Shown here piece by piece: positions 1 to 9,172 of a stretch of DNA of 64,000 bases. Numbering within the stretch: position 1 is the first letter of the stretch; each line of letters opens with the position of its first letter. The translations under genes and the position numbers were made by a program. The stretch covers positions 48,325 to 112,324 of the forward strand of contig CANJNI010000010.1 of NCBI GenBank assembly GCA_947475995.1, written 5' to 3'. The stretch comes from Beijerinckiaceae bacterium. GTDB lineage: Bacteria > Pseudomonadota > Alphaproteobacteria > Rhizobiales > Beijerinckiaceae. The notes below the pieces were generated by a model. That model searched no databases and was not told the DNA's origin. It saw nothing but the letters and a program-made list of their open reading frames with translations.

Positions 1-866
1 CGGCATCCGGGCGGCAAGGCGAGCAGGTTCGGAACCACCCCGTCGATCGCGCGCAATTCATCGCGCGCCTCGTCCACGCGCGGAATGGAGGCCAGCAATC
101 CTTCCGTGTAGGGGTGGAGCGGATTTTCGAAGATCGAGAATACGTCGCCTGACTCAACCACCCTGCCCGCATACATCACGTTCACGCGGTCGCAGGTCTC
201 CGCCACGACGCCCAGATCGTGCGTGATCAGAAGAACAGCCGTGCCGCGTTCGCTTTTAAGGCGGCGCACGAGGTGTAGAATCTGCGCCTGAATCGTCACG
301 TCGAGCGCCGTCGTCGGCTCGTCGGCCAGCAGAATCTGCGGATTGCACGCAAGCGCCATGGCGATCATGACGCGCTGGCGCATCCCGCCGGACAATTCAT
401 GCGGATAGGACTGGGCGCGTTTCTCCGGCAGCGCAATTCCGACCGCACGGAGCAGATCGACAGCCTCGCGATGCGCGTCTGCGCCGCTCGCGCCCTTGTG
501 CAACCGCACAACTTCCGCGATCTGCTCGCCAACCTTGTGCACCGGGTTGAGCGATGTCATCGGCTCCTGATAGATCATGGCGATCCGGTTGCCGCGAATA
601 CGGCGCATTTCATTTTCCGACAGCGCCAGCAAGTCCTTCCCGTCATACCGGATCGAGCCGCCCGCCACGCGCCCCGCCGGATGGCCGATGAGGCGCATGA
701 TCGACAGGGCGGTCACGCTCTTGCCCGAACCGCTTTCGCCCACGATGCCGAGCGTTTCGCCAGCCTGAAGTTGAAGCGACACGCCATCCACGGCGCGCAG
801 CACGCCGCGCTCCGTCTGGAATTCGACGGCGAGATTTTCAACCTCCAGAAGCGGCGTCTGTGTCAT
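1..866 (-). CDS. Peptide-type ABC importer ATPase (DppD/OppD-like), cut by window edge
   Basis: The ATP-hydrolysing subunit of an oligopeptide/dipeptide-type ABC importer, acting on the inner face of the membrane. The ATG at 866 opens [16 protein letters not shown]. Walker A is at about residues 43-50 (GESGSGKS), the Q-loop reads YQEPMTSL, the signature is LSGGM, Walker B is ILLADEP and the switch histidine lies in ITHDLG. The later residues [17 protein letters not shown] are typical of the DppD/OppD family and absent from sugar-type ATPases. About 288 residues are visible; the C-terminus lies beyond base 1. It follows the FAD oxidoreductase by 7 bases and is last in a minus-strand run with the permeases and binding protein. 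A DppF partner is probably just outside. Substrate unknown. Confidence 0.93.
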   Translation of the reverse strand, partial: MTQTPLLEVENLAVEFQTERGVLRAVDGVSLQLQAGETLGIVGESGSGKSVTALSIMRLIGHPAGRVAGGSIRYDGKDLLALSENEMRRIRGNRIAMIYQEPMTSLNPVHKVGEQIAEVVRLHKGASGADAHREAVDLLRAVGIALPEKRAQSYPHELSGGMRQRVMIAMALACNPQILLADEPTTALDVTIQAQILHLVRRLKSERGTAVLLITHDLGVVAETCDRVNVMYAGRVVESGDVFSIFENPLHPYTEGLLASIPRVDEARDELRAIDGVVPNLLALPPGC

Positions 867-873
867 GCGCGCC

Positions 874-2193
874 TCATATCAGCGCGCCGGACCCGACGAG
901 ATCGCCGCGCAGCTTATTCACATCGACCTTGCGGGGCAGCACCGATGTTCGCAGGCTCATCACCGCAGCAGCGCCGGCAGCTTCGCCCATCGCCATGCCC
1001 GGCCCCATGACGCGCACCGAAGCTTGCCCGTCATGCGTCGCCGAAACGCAGCGGCCCGTGATGATCAGTCCATCAATGTCCTGCGGGATAAGACAGCCGT
1101 AAGGGACCTGATAGAAATCGTCGCCTTCCAGATGCAGACGGATGGTTTCCTTGCCAGGCGCATGATCCTCGATCGGCCAGGACGATCGGCATATCGCATC
1201 CTCGAACTTGCGTGCGCCAAGCACATCCTCGCGGGTCAGCACATGCCCGCCCATGATGCGGCGCGTTTCGCGCACGCCGAGTTGCGAGGCGACAGCGTCC
1301 ACCCGCGCCTTCTCGAAACCCGGAATATATTTCAGCAGGAAGCGCGAAAAGGCCTCGACCTGACGGCGGCCTTCGAGCGTTCCTTCCGTCAGGCTCCACG
1401 GATCGACGCCATCGACTCCCGCCACGCGGCTCATGTTCACATGCACCTTGCCGGGCTGCGGGATCGGCGAAAAAGAGCCGCTGACGCGCGGGAAGCTGAA
1501 TTCGCCGCTCGCAGTTGTCTCGATCAGCAGCCGGCGTATTTCGCTTTCGGGAAACGCCATGGCGCGTTCGACATCCACATTTCCCATGTCGAAGACCATC
1601 GTGGGCGCCTGAAGATTGCCGTCCGCATCGCCGATCTCGTAAGGAGCGCCTGCCAGCGCGGCCACATCGCCGTCGCCCGAAGCATCAATGATGCGCCCCG
1701 CCAGAATGACCTCGCGTCCGCCCTTGTGCTCCACCACGACGCCGCGAATGATTCCGTCCTGGATGATCGCCTCGACCGCCAGCGTATGCAGCAGCAGTTC
1801 GACGCCAGCCTTTTCGAGCATCTGTTCGAGAAGGATCTTGAAGGCCTCGTGATCCACCTGAAAGCGATGGCGATATTTGTAGCCCGTGCCTTCCGCGATG
1901 AGGCGCTGCATGATTTCGTGCGGAATGCCGCCGACCAGCAATTGATGCGTGGAGTCAGGTCCGCATGTGTAGACGCCGCAGAAGCAGCCCACCATCGCGG
2001 CGGTCGCGGTGCCGCCGAGAAATCCATAACGGTCCACCAGCAGGACGCGCGCCCCGCGCCGCGCCGCCGCAACAGCGGCGCTGCATCCGGACGTTCCGCC
2101 GCCCACCACCAGCACGTCGACTTCTCGCGCGACTTTCAGGCTGCGCGCAGGTTCGGTGATCGTATCGCCGTTTCGCTGAAACGGAATCGCCAT
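874..2193 (-). CDS. FAD-dependent oxidoreductase (FAD_oxidored family)
   Basis: A soluble flavoprotein of about 439 residues. The dinucleotide-binding motif is near residues 27-36 ([10 protein letters not shown]), followed by [14 protein letters not shown], which in this family contacts FAD. A second conserved block near the C-terminus, [15 protein letters not shown] followed by [13 protein letters not shown], is the FAD-closing segment. The ATG at 2193 is chosen over an in-frame upstream start because AGGTGGAGA precedes it and it begins one base after the upstream permease stop. Lying between a permease and the ATPase of an importer, it probably oxidises the imported substrate. The family is broad, so the reaction cannot be named. 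Confidence 0.85.
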   Translation of the reverse strand: MAIPFQRNGDTITEPARSLKVAREVDVLVVGGGTSGCSAAVAAARRGARVLLVDRYGFLGGTATAAMVGCFCGVYTCGPDSTHQLLVGGIPHEIMQRLIAEGTGYKYRHRFQVDHEAFKILLEQMLEKAGVELLLHTLAVEAIIQDGIIRGVVVEHKGGREVILAGRIIDASGDGDVAALAGAPYEIGDADGNLQAPTMVFDMGNVDVERAMAFPESEIRRLLIETTASGEFSFPRVSGSFSPIPQPGKVHVNMSRVAGVDGVDPWSLTEGTLEGRRQVEAFSRFLLKYIPGFEKARVDAVASQLGVRETRRIMGGHVLTREDVLGARKFEDAICRSSWPIEDHAPGKETIRLHLEGDDFYQVPYGCLIPQDIDGLIITGRCVSATHDGQASVRVMGPGMAMGEAAGAAAVMSLRTSVLPRKVDVNKLRGDLVGSGALI

Positions 2194-2194
2194 G

Positions 2195-3055
2195 TCAGGT
2201 CTCCACCTGTCGAAGTTTGGGATCAAGAAGATCGCGCAGCCGGTCGCCGACCAGATTGATGCCGATCACAGTCAGAAATATTGCAATGCCCGGCGTCGCC
2301 GCCACCCACCATGCATTCGCGACGTAATTGCGGCCATCCGCAATCATCACGCCCCATGTGGGAATGGAGGCCGGCACGCCGAGGCCCAGAAAGCTCAGCG
2401 AGCTTTCGAGCAGGATCATCTTGGCGACCTGCAGGCTCGAAATGACGATGACGGACGACATGACGTTCGGCAGCAGATGCCGCCAGAGGATGCGGATCGT
2501 CGAAGCCCCGAGCGCGCGGGCCGCATGAACAAATTCGCGGTTCTTCAGCACGAGGCTTTCGGCGCGCACGACGCGCGCATATTGCACCCAGTTGGTGACG
2601 CCGAGCACCATGATGAGGTTGATGAGGCTCGGCCCCAGCACGGCCACCACCGCAAGCGCCAGCACCAGAAACGGCACGGCGAGCTGAATGTCGGTCAGCG
2701 CCATGAGGCCGCGGCCCAGCCAGCGATCATCGTAACCCATGACCAGCCCGAGCGTGACGCCGATCGCCCCGGACACGACCACTGACGCAAAGCCGATCAG
2801 CAGGGACACGCGCGCCGAGATCATCAGGCGGCTCAGCACATCGCGTCCCAGCGCATCTGTGCCGAGCAGATGAACGCCTTCGCCGAAATTCGAACCCGGC
2901 GGCCTCAGGCGCAGGATGATGTCCTGTGCGTCGGGATTGAACGGCATCAGATAGGGCGCGAAAACGGCCACGAAGACCACCAGCACGACCACCGCCAGAC
3001 CGGTCGCGGCGATCCAGCTTCGGCAGAAGCGACGCAGAAAGGCGAGCGCGCTCAA
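2195..3055 (-). CDS. ABC peptide-type permease, DppC-like
   Basis: The second membrane subunit of the importer, about 286 residues. An N-terminal membrane segment (LAVVVLVVFVAVFAPYL) is followed by the OppC-type periplasmic stretch with LLGTDALGRDVLSRL, then further helices and the EAA-like cytoplasmic loop ARALGASTIRILWRHLLPN that docks on the ATPase. The reading frame is open far upstream, but homology begins at ALAFLRRF. I therefore choose the TTG at 3055, preceded by GGAG at 6 bases; it overlaps the DppB stop by 4 bases (TTGA), which implies translational coupling. Confidence 0.9.
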   Translation of the reverse strand: MSALAFLRRFCRSWIAATGLAVVVLVVFVAVFAPYLMPFNPDAQDIILRLRPPGSNFGEGVHLLGTDALGRDVLSRLMISARVSLLIGFASVVVSGAIGVTLGLVMGYDDRWLGRGLMALTDIQLAVPFLVLALAVVAVLGPSLINLIMVLGVTNWVQYARVVRAESLVLKNREFVHAARALGASTIRILWRHLLPNVMSSVIVISSLQVAKMILLESSLSFLGLGVPASIPTWGVMIADGRNYVANAWWVAATPGIAIFLTVIGINLVGDRLRDLLDPKLRQVET

Positions 3056-3972
3056 TGTCGTCTCCGCAGTCGCGGATCGAGCGCCGCATAGACGAGATCC
3101 AGCGTCAGGTTGATCGAGACGATCAGCACGGCGGTCAGCACCACGAAGGCCTGCACCACGGTGAAATCCCGGTTGGTGATCGACTGGATCGCCAGGCGGC
3201 CGATTCCCGGATAGGCGAAAATCTCCTCGGTGATCACCGCGCCGCCGAGCAGTGCGCCCACCTGCAGGCCGATCACGGTGAGAGTCGGGATCGCCGCATT
3301 GCGCAGCGCATGGCCGTACACGATGGCGGTTTCGGACAGCCCCTTGCCGCGCGCAGTGCGCACATAATCGGAGCTCAGCACCTCGATCAGGCTCGATCGC
3401 AGCAGGCGCGTGATGATCGCCGTCGAATAGGCAGCAAGCGCTGTCGCGGGAAGCACCAGATTGCGCAGGCCGCCTCGCCCGGACGGCGGCAGCACAGGCC
3501 ACACTTCCGAGAACAGCAGGATCAGCATGATCGCCAGCCAGAACGCCGGAAAGCTCTGGCCGAACAGCGACACCAGCAGGCCCAGCCGGTCAAAGATAGA
3601 ACCGCGATGCACCGCGCCGAGGATCGCCAGCGGCACGGCTATCACCAGCGACAACAGCAGGGCGGCGCCGGAGAGTTCCAGCGTCGCCGGCACACGTTCC
3701 AGAACAAGCTGCATGGCAGGCTGCTGATAGCGCAGCGAGCGGCCGAAATCGCCCTGCAGGGCGTCCGTGATGAAATCCCAGTACTGCACCAGAAGAGGAC
3801 GGTCGAAGCCCATCAGCGTGCGAAAACGCGCAATCTCCGCCACCGATGTTTCGGGCGGGAGAAAAAGGGCTGAAGGATCGCCGCCGATGCGGACCAGAAA
3901 GAAGACCGCAACCGACACGCCGAATACGACGCCGAGCGCGTAGAGAACGCGCCCGGCGATGAATGCTGCCAC
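3052..3972 (-). CDS. ABC peptide-type permease, DppB-like
   Basis: The first membrane subunit of the importer, 306 residues, the usual DppB length. It opens with a membrane segment (GRVLYALGVVFGVSVAVFFL) and then the family stretch MGFDRPLLVQYWDFITDALQ. The EAA-like loop is YVRTARGKGLSETAIVYGHA, and IEEIFAYPGIGRLAIQSI-type residues near position 250 are characteristic. It starts 10 bases after the binding-protein stop and overlaps the DppC start by 4 bases. It should form the translocation path with DppC. Transported compound unknown. Confidence 0.92.
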   Translation of the reverse strand: MAAFIAGRVLYALGVVFGVSVAVFFLVRIGGDPSALFLPPETSVAEIARFRTLMGFDRPLLVQYWDFITDALQGDFGRSLRYQQPAMQLVLERVPATLELSGAALLLSLVIAVPLAILGAVHRGSIFDRLGLLVSLFGQSFPAFWLAIMLILLFSEVWPVLPPSGRGGLRNLVLPATALAAYSTAIITRLLRSSLIEVLSSDYVRTARGKGLSETAIVYGHALRNAAIPTLTVIGLQVGALLGGAVITEEIFAYPGIGRLAIQSITNRDFTVVQAFVVLTAVLIVSINLTLDLVYAALDPRLRRRH

Positions 3973-3982
3973 GTTCAGAGCC

Positions 3983-5500
3983 TCACTTGAACGAAGCCGC
4001 CCGCAGGTCGATGATCGAGTCGATGCGCGGCGTCCAGTCGAGCTTGGCGTTCAGCGCATAGACCAGCGGCGGCTGCAGCATCGGCACGTTCGGCGCATCT
4101 TCCTTCATGATCTGTGCGGCCTGCTTGTAGATCGCCAGACGCTCCTTCGGGTCGATGGTCGAGCGCCCCTTGGCGAGCAGAACGTCGAGTTCCTTGTTCG
4201 AATAATACGACTGGTATTCGCCCGTGTAGAGCAGCGGATACCAGACCAGATCAGGATCAAGGCCGCTCCAGCCGCCGAAGATCAGGCCCTCGCGGCCCTT
4301 CTTCTCCGACACCTGCGCCCACACGCCGGGCTCCAGATATTTCGCTTCGACCTTGATGCCGACCCGCGCCAGATATCCGATGGAGGCTTCCATGACCTCC
4401 TTGTCCTTCAGGTACCGGCCCTGACGCGACACGAGCGGGATGGTGAACCCGTTCGGATAACCGGCTTCGGTCAGAAGCTGCTTCGCCTTGGCAGGATCGA
4501 ACGGATAACCGCCGACGCTCTCGTCATAGCCGAACGCTTCCTTCGGCAGCACCATGCTGATCTTGTTGCCGAGGCCGCCCATGATGGCCTTGTGGATCGC
4601 ATCCACGTCGATGGCGTAATTGATCGCCTGACGGACGCGCTTGTCCTTGAGCGGCGAGTCCTTCAGCGTGTCGAAGTGGAAGAAGTAGAGAATGTCGCTC
4701 GCCACGGCCGCGACGCGCGCCCCGCCGCGTTCCAGCCCCTGAATGTCTTCCGGCGGCACGTCGCCGATCACGTCCACTCCGCCCGAGCGCAATTCGGCGA
4801 TGCGCGTGCGGACTTCGCGGATCGGACGCCAGATCACAGTCTTGATCTTCGGCGCGCCGCCCCAATAGTCCGGGTTCGCTTCCAGCACGATGCGGTCGTC
4901 CTTGCGCCATTCGACGAACTTGTACGGGCCGGTGCCGACGGGCTTGCTGGCGAGCGCATCGCCGTTGGCCTTCACATAGGCCGACGGAACGATGAGCGCC
5001 GGGAACGCCGCCTCGTAGAGCGAAAAGAGCATGGTCGGAAACGGCGCTTCGGTCTTGAAGCGCACAGTCAGCGCGTCCGGCGCCTCCACCTTCTTGATGG
5101 CCGAGATGCGCGAGAAATAGGGCGCCTTGAAATTCGGATCGAGCGCGCGCTCGAAGGTGAATTTCACGTCTTCCGAGGTCATTGGCGTGCCGTCGTGGAA
5201 TTTCACGCCGGGCCGCAGCTTGAATTCCCACGTCAGCGGGTCGGGGTTCGACCAGGACAGGGCCAGCGCCGGCTTGAACGTACCGTCAGCGCCGCGGGTG
5301 ATCAGCGGATCGAAGATGGCAAAAGCCACATTGGCGGTCGGATAATGCGAATGCTTCGCCGGATCCATGGTCAGCGCATCGCCGCTCTGGGCGATGACGA
5401 TCGTGTCCTTCGCGGCCTGGGCGAACGCCATCTGGCCGGGCGCAACCGTCAGGCCCGAACCCAGCACTGCAAGCGTCTGAACGAATTCTCTACGGTCCAT
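3983..5500 (-). CDS. ABC transporter substrate-binding protein, SBP_bac_5 family
   Basis: The periplasmic receptor of the importer, about 505 residues, typical for the DppA/OppA group. The ATG at 5500 follows GGAGGGGAAT closely; an upstream in-frame methionine lacks such a site. The N-terminus MDRREFVQTLAVLGSG carries a twin-arginine-like RR motif followed by a hydrophobic stretch and AFAQA, a likely cleavage site, so export through Tat is plausible. Family landmarks include WEFKLRPGVKFHDGTPMTSEDVKF-type residues near position 85 and VGTGPYKFVEW. It is followed at once by the two permeases. The ligand is unknown; family members bind peptides, glycosides or opines as well as dipeptides. Confidence 0.92.
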   Translation of the reverse strand: MDRREFVQTLAVLGSGLTVAPGQMAFAQAAKDTIVIAQSGDALTMDPAKHSHYPTANVAFAIFDPLITRGADGTFKPALALSWSNPDPLTWEFKLRPGVKFHDGTPMTSEDVKFTFERALDPNFKAPYFSRISAIKKVEAPDALTVRFKTEAPFPTMLFSLYEAAFPALIVPSAYVKANGDALASKPVGTGPYKFVEWRKDDRIVLEANPDYWGGAPKIKTVIWRPIREVRTRIAELRSGGVDVIGDVPPEDIQGLERGGARVAAVASDILYFFHFDTLKDSPLKDKRVRQAINYAIDVDAIHKAIMGGLGNKISMVLPKEAFGYDESVGGYPFDPAKAKQLLTEAGYPNGFTIPLVSRQGRYLKDKEVMEASIGYLARVGIKVEAKYLEPGVWAQVSEKKGREGLIFGGWSGLDPDLVWYPLLYTGEYQSYYSNKELDVLLAKGRSTIDPKERLAIYKQAAQIMKEDAPNVPMLQPPLVYALNAKLDWTPRIDSIIDLRAASFK

Positions 5501-5553
5501 ATTCCCCTCCTGTTCGATGCGACGAAGCACGTTTCGTGCCGATTTTCTTGCAC

Positions 5554-7602
5554 TCAAGCTTGCCGATCGTTCACCAGCGCGATGCAGCGGTAGGTCTCCA
5601 GCCTCTCGAGCCGGAGATTACACCTGCCCGTTTCGTGCGCAATCGGGAACGGCTCACCGCTCACAACATCCCGTGCGCCGGAAGCCGGACAGTCGACCGC
5701 CACGTCGAAACCGGCCAGCGGAACGGACGAGGTGACCGGCCGGCCCTGCACCGAGGAATCGTTGAAAATGTGCAGCAGCCAGCCCTTCGGATTGCGGGTC
5801 AGGCTGAAGGAAACAGCGGCGGGCGCGTCGGTCCGGATCGGCGGCGGACCCAAAATGGGTTCGAGCACATCGGCCAGCACAAGCGCGTGGTCGTCCACTC
5901 CGTAAAGCCCGAAGGCGGCTCCGGGAAGCCACGGCAGCCAGATCGCCTGCCCCATGAGGTGACGGCGCTCCAGCAGCCCCGGATCGGTTCCGGGTCCGCG
6001 CACCATCGCAAATTCCGGCGCATTGTTGCGGAAAGGACCGACGACCCGCAGACCTGCGGTCCAGCCCTCCTGCCCCAGCTTCGGCATCCACAAACGGCCT
6101 TCCGCCCCCAGATGCGGCGCGCCGCCGAGCCGTTCCGACAGGGAGCGGCGATCTGCTTCGAAATAGGCGCCGGCCAGCGGTCTCACTTCACCGGGCAGCG
6201 CCGGAAGGGCGGCGCAGACGGGCCGTTCGCGGCGCTGGCCGATCTCGCTGCAGGCGCCGAAGTCGCCGGTGGCGATCAGCGCGCCGCCCGACGCCACGTA
6301 ATCGTCGAGACGGCCCGCGATCTCGTCGGAGAGGCACGAGACGGCCGGCGCGATCACAGCGGCGTAGCGCCCCAATGTGTCGCGCCCGAGCGCCTCGGCC
6401 GGCAGAATGTCGGCCGGATAGCGCAGCCGCATCAGGGCTGAATAGAGTCCGCGCGCCTCGCCCACATGACCCCAACCGTCTGCCCGCCCGGCCAGCCGGC
6501 CGTTGTCCGGTCCGTAGTCTAGCGTCGCCTGCGAGCGCAGCACCGCGATCTTGGCGACCGACTGCGCTCCTTCCAGCCAGGGCGCGGTCGCTGTCGCCAG
6601 TTCGCCGAAGGCCCGGATGGCCGGAACCGCGCGCGGGTCATCGCCCCCCAGACGCCCGCTCACCGCCACCATGACCGATGCGCCGAACGCATTGGCCTCG
6701 GCCATGTTGCGCAGCATCCGGTGCGGCGGCATGGCGGTCTGGCGGCTGGCGAAGAAGCCGCTCGCCGTCTGCACCAGCAGCGGCGCGGCGTCCGGCTTCA
6801 GACCGCGCGCCAGCATGGCTTCCTCCGCCGCCCAATGCGCCCATTGGGGCTGCGGGTCGACCGGATTGACCACGACCGGATTGGAAATCTGCGAGGAGAC
6901 CACGTCGGAGACCGCCGCCATCGCGGGCGCGTCCCAGCCGTCGCGGACATGATGATACGGGATGAGCGTCACATCAGGCCGGAACGACCGCGCATGGGCG
7001 CCGAGACGCCCGAAGAAACCGGCCAGAAAGGCGCGTCTCCATTGTTCATAGGCCGGACTTCGCGTTCCGGGTTCCGGAACATCAGCGCCGGTCGCAGCCC
7101 GCACGCCGGACGCGCAACGGGCGCAATAACAGCGCGGCACATAGAGATAGTTGAAGAACAGCCCGTCCGGTCGATAGGTCTTCATCATCTCGCCGACGAT
7201 GCCGAACGCTTCTTCCTGCCAGAATGGTCCTGTCGGGCAGGTCGCGGGCATTTCCCAGACGAGGCTCGGAGCCCCGTCTGGACCGCGCACGAACCAGTCC
7301 GGATCGCGCTCGATCCATTCGGGCCGACCTTTCGACAGATCGACGCGCGCGATGAGGCGCAGACCGGACGCGCGCGCCGCCTCGCTGACCTCGCCCAGAA
7401 AGTCTCCGCGCATGTGCGGATTGATCCGCTGCGATCTCAGCTTCGTCGGGTACCAGCAGGAAAATCCGCCGCCCATCGCCAGATAGGCTTTCGCCTTCGC
7501 GGCCGAGGCTTCCCGGATCAGGTCGCGCGCGTCGAGACCGATGGCGTCTTCCTCGCGCAACAGGTGCTGGAAGACGGTCTCTGGCTTCTTCCAGCCGCTC
7601 AT
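5554..7602 (-). CDS. Putative glycoside hydrolase (GHL6-like) with beta-galactosidase trimerisation domain
   Basis: About 682 residues with no signal peptide. The N-terminal half looks like a TIM-barrel putative glycoside hydrolase of the GHL6 type, with the strand-end motif YRPDGLFFNYLY and a cysteine cluster at about 158, 160 and 163 (RCYCARC) followed by ATG. The second half (about 390-530) contains AKIAVLRSQATLDYG, then VIAPAVSCLSDEI and LIATGDFG, typical of the GH42 trimerisation fold. The ATG at 7602 overlaps the upstream amidohydrolase stop by 4 bases. Homologues I recall usually have Asp where this protein has Asn in GLFFN. Catalytic activity and substrate are not established. Confidence 0.75.
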   Translation of the reverse strand: MSGWKKPETVFQHLLREEDAIGLDARDLIREASAAKAKAYLAMGGGFSCWYPTKLRSQRINPHMRGDFLGEVSEAARASGLRLIARVDLSKGRPEWIERDPDWFVRGPDGAPSLVWEMPATCPTGPFWQEEAFGIVGEMMKTYRPDGLFFNYLYVPRCYCARCASGVRAATGADVPEPGTRSPAYEQWRRAFLAGFFGRLGAHARSFRPDVTLIPYHHVRDGWDAPAMAAVSDVVSSQISNPVVVNPVDPQPQWAHWAAEEAMLARGLKPDAAPLLVQTASGFFASRQTAMPPHRMLRNMAEANAFGASVMVAVSGRLGGDDPRAVPAIRAFGELATATAPWLEGAQSVAKIAVLRSQATLDYGPDNGRLAGRADGWGHVGEARGLYSALMRLRYPADILPAEALGRDTLGRYAAVIAPAVSCLSDEIAGRLDDYVASGGALIATGDFGACSEIGQRRERPVCAALPALPGEVRPLAGAYFEADRRSLSERLGGAPHLGAEGRLWMPKLGQEGWTAGLRVVGPFRNNAPEFAMVRGPGTDPGLLERRHLMGQAIWLPWLPGAAFGLYGVDDHALVLADVLEPILGPPPIRTDAPAAVSFSLTRNPKGWLLHIFNDSSVQGRPVTSSVPLAGFDVAVDCPASGARDVVSGEPFPIAHETGRCNLRLERLETYRCIALVNDRQA

Positions 7603-9080
7603 GCGCCCTCGCTGCTTTCGAGACGCGCATACATGCGCCGAATGGGTTCGACGAGATCGCTCGCCGCCGCATAAGTCGCCGCATTGGCCCCCAGCCGTCG
7701 CTCGGCCGCAACCTGCGCCTCCTGCATCATCGTGGCCTCGTCGATCTGCGTGCAACGTCCATTTTGCACCACCGCCCTGCCCTGCACGAATACGGCTTCG
7801 GGCGCGACACGCCCCGCTGACAGAACCAGCTGGCGCACAGGGTCGATCAGCGGCGCAAACGCCGGATGGTCGAGCGGGAACAGCGCAAGGTCCGCTTCAA
7901 GACCGGGTTCGATTCGCCCGGCGCGACCGGCCAGACCAAGCACATCCGCTCCCTGCCGGGTCGCCATGCCGAAGGCTCTGTGCGGGCCGATCCAGCGCGC
8001 CGGATCGCGTTCGTTGAAATTGTGTAGGAGCGCCGTCCATTTCGCGGTTTCCAGCAGATCGCCGCTGTCGTTGCAGCAGGCGCTGTCCGTGCCGAGAGCC
8101 ACCCGGATTCCACGCGCAACCATCTCCGGAACGGCGCAAAAGCCGCTTCCGAGTTTCGCATTCGACACCGGATTGTGGACCACGCTGGCCCCCGAACGCG
8201 CGATAATGTCGAGGTCGCCGTCTTCCAGCCAGATCGCATGGACGAGATGCGTGCGCGGCGTCAGCAATCCCAGATCCGCGAGATGCGCGATCATGCCGCG
8301 CCCGTAAAGCTGAAAAGCCATGGCGCGTTGCGCGCGGGTTTCGAGCACATGCATATGCAGCAGAAGCCCGCGCCGCATGGACAGATCGCCGGCCGCGCGC
8401 AGCAGGTCGTCCGTGCACCGTTGCGGCCCGGACGGCGCAGCAGCCACCTGGATGCGTCCGTCGATTTCGTGCCAGCGCGCCGCGAACTCTTCGACAAGCG
8501 CAATCTGCTCGCGCCAGTGCAGCATCGCGCCGCGCCCGTAGCCGCTCGGGGGCCTGCCCGACGGACAGAAATCCTCGTCGATCAACGGCAAAGTCTCTGC
8601 GGGCGGCCTGTCGGCAAGCACCGGCGCGATCACGACGCGCATGCCTGTGTCGCGCCATGCGCGCGCAACCGCGTCGAGCAGATCGGGCCTCAGGGCCGGA
8701 TCGAACCGGATGTGATCGACCACGCTGGTCACGCCCGCGCGCAAAAGCTCCGCCGCCGTCAGCCGCACGGCGAGGATCGTTTCCTCGACGGTCCGCTCTA
8801 CGCGACCGGCCGCCGAATGAAGCGACCACAATTCCAGCGGCAGTTCCGGCGCAGAGCCGCGGATCAGGCTGTCGGGCGAATGGACATGCGCGTTTACCAG
8901 ACCCGGAACGACGAGCCGGCGGCGGGCGTCAACCGCCTGCAGTCCGGGCGGACAGGGCGCGCCGGGCGGATGCAGGGCCGCGATACAGCCGTTGCGAATT
9001 TCGATGTCCAGCGCGACCGCACTGTCATCCTGCACGCAAAGCCCGCCCGCAATCCACGCCTCCGCGCCCGCTCCACCCAT
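7599..9080 (-). CDS. Amidohydrolase, TrzA/AtzA/SAH-deaminase-like
   Basis: A metal-dependent hydrolase of the amidohydrolase superfamily, about 493 residues. From the ATG at 9080 (AGGGAC six bases upstream) the expected metal and proton-relay residues are His65 and His67 (NAHVH), His244 with Glu247 (HVLET), His281 (VHAIWL) and Asp332 (GTDSACC). This arrangement is typical of aminohydrolases acting on N-heterocycles, such as guanine, S-adenosylhomocysteine and s-triazine enzymes. A TTG at 9095 is an alternative start. The 3' end overlaps the glycoside hydrolase start (ATGA). Its neighbours suggest deamination or hydrolysis of an imported compound; the exact substrate cannot be read. Confidence 0.88.
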   Translation of the reverse strand: MGGAGAEAWIAGGLCVQDDSAVALDIEIRNGCIAALHPPGAPCPPGLQAVDARRRLVVPGLVNAHVHSPDSLIRGSAPELPLELWSLHSAAGRVERTVEETILAVRLTAAELLRAGVTSVVDHIRFDPALRPDLLDAVARAWRDTGMRVVIAPVLADRPPAETLPLIDEDFCPSGRPPSGYGRGAMLHWREQIALVEEFAARWHEIDGRIQVAAAPSGPQRCTDDLLRAAGDLSMRRGLLLHMHVLETRAQRAMAFQLYGRGMIAHLADLGLLTPRTHLVHAIWLEDGDLDIIARSGASVVHNPVSNAKLGSGFCAVPEMVARGIRVALGTDSACCNDSGDLLETAKWTALLHNFNERDPARWIGPHRAFGMATRQGADVLGLAGRAGRIEPGLEADLALFPLDHPAFAPLIDPVRQLVLSAGRVAPEAVFVQGRAVVQNGRCTQIDEATMMQEAQVAAERRLGANAATYAAASDLVEPIRRMYARLESSEGA

Positions 9081-9172
9081 ATCGTCCCTCGACAAAATAC
9101 GCGGGACACATGAGCGAGTCCGGCGCGCAATGTCAAAGCTGCCGACGCGCCGGCTTGCGGGTTCGGACCGGA

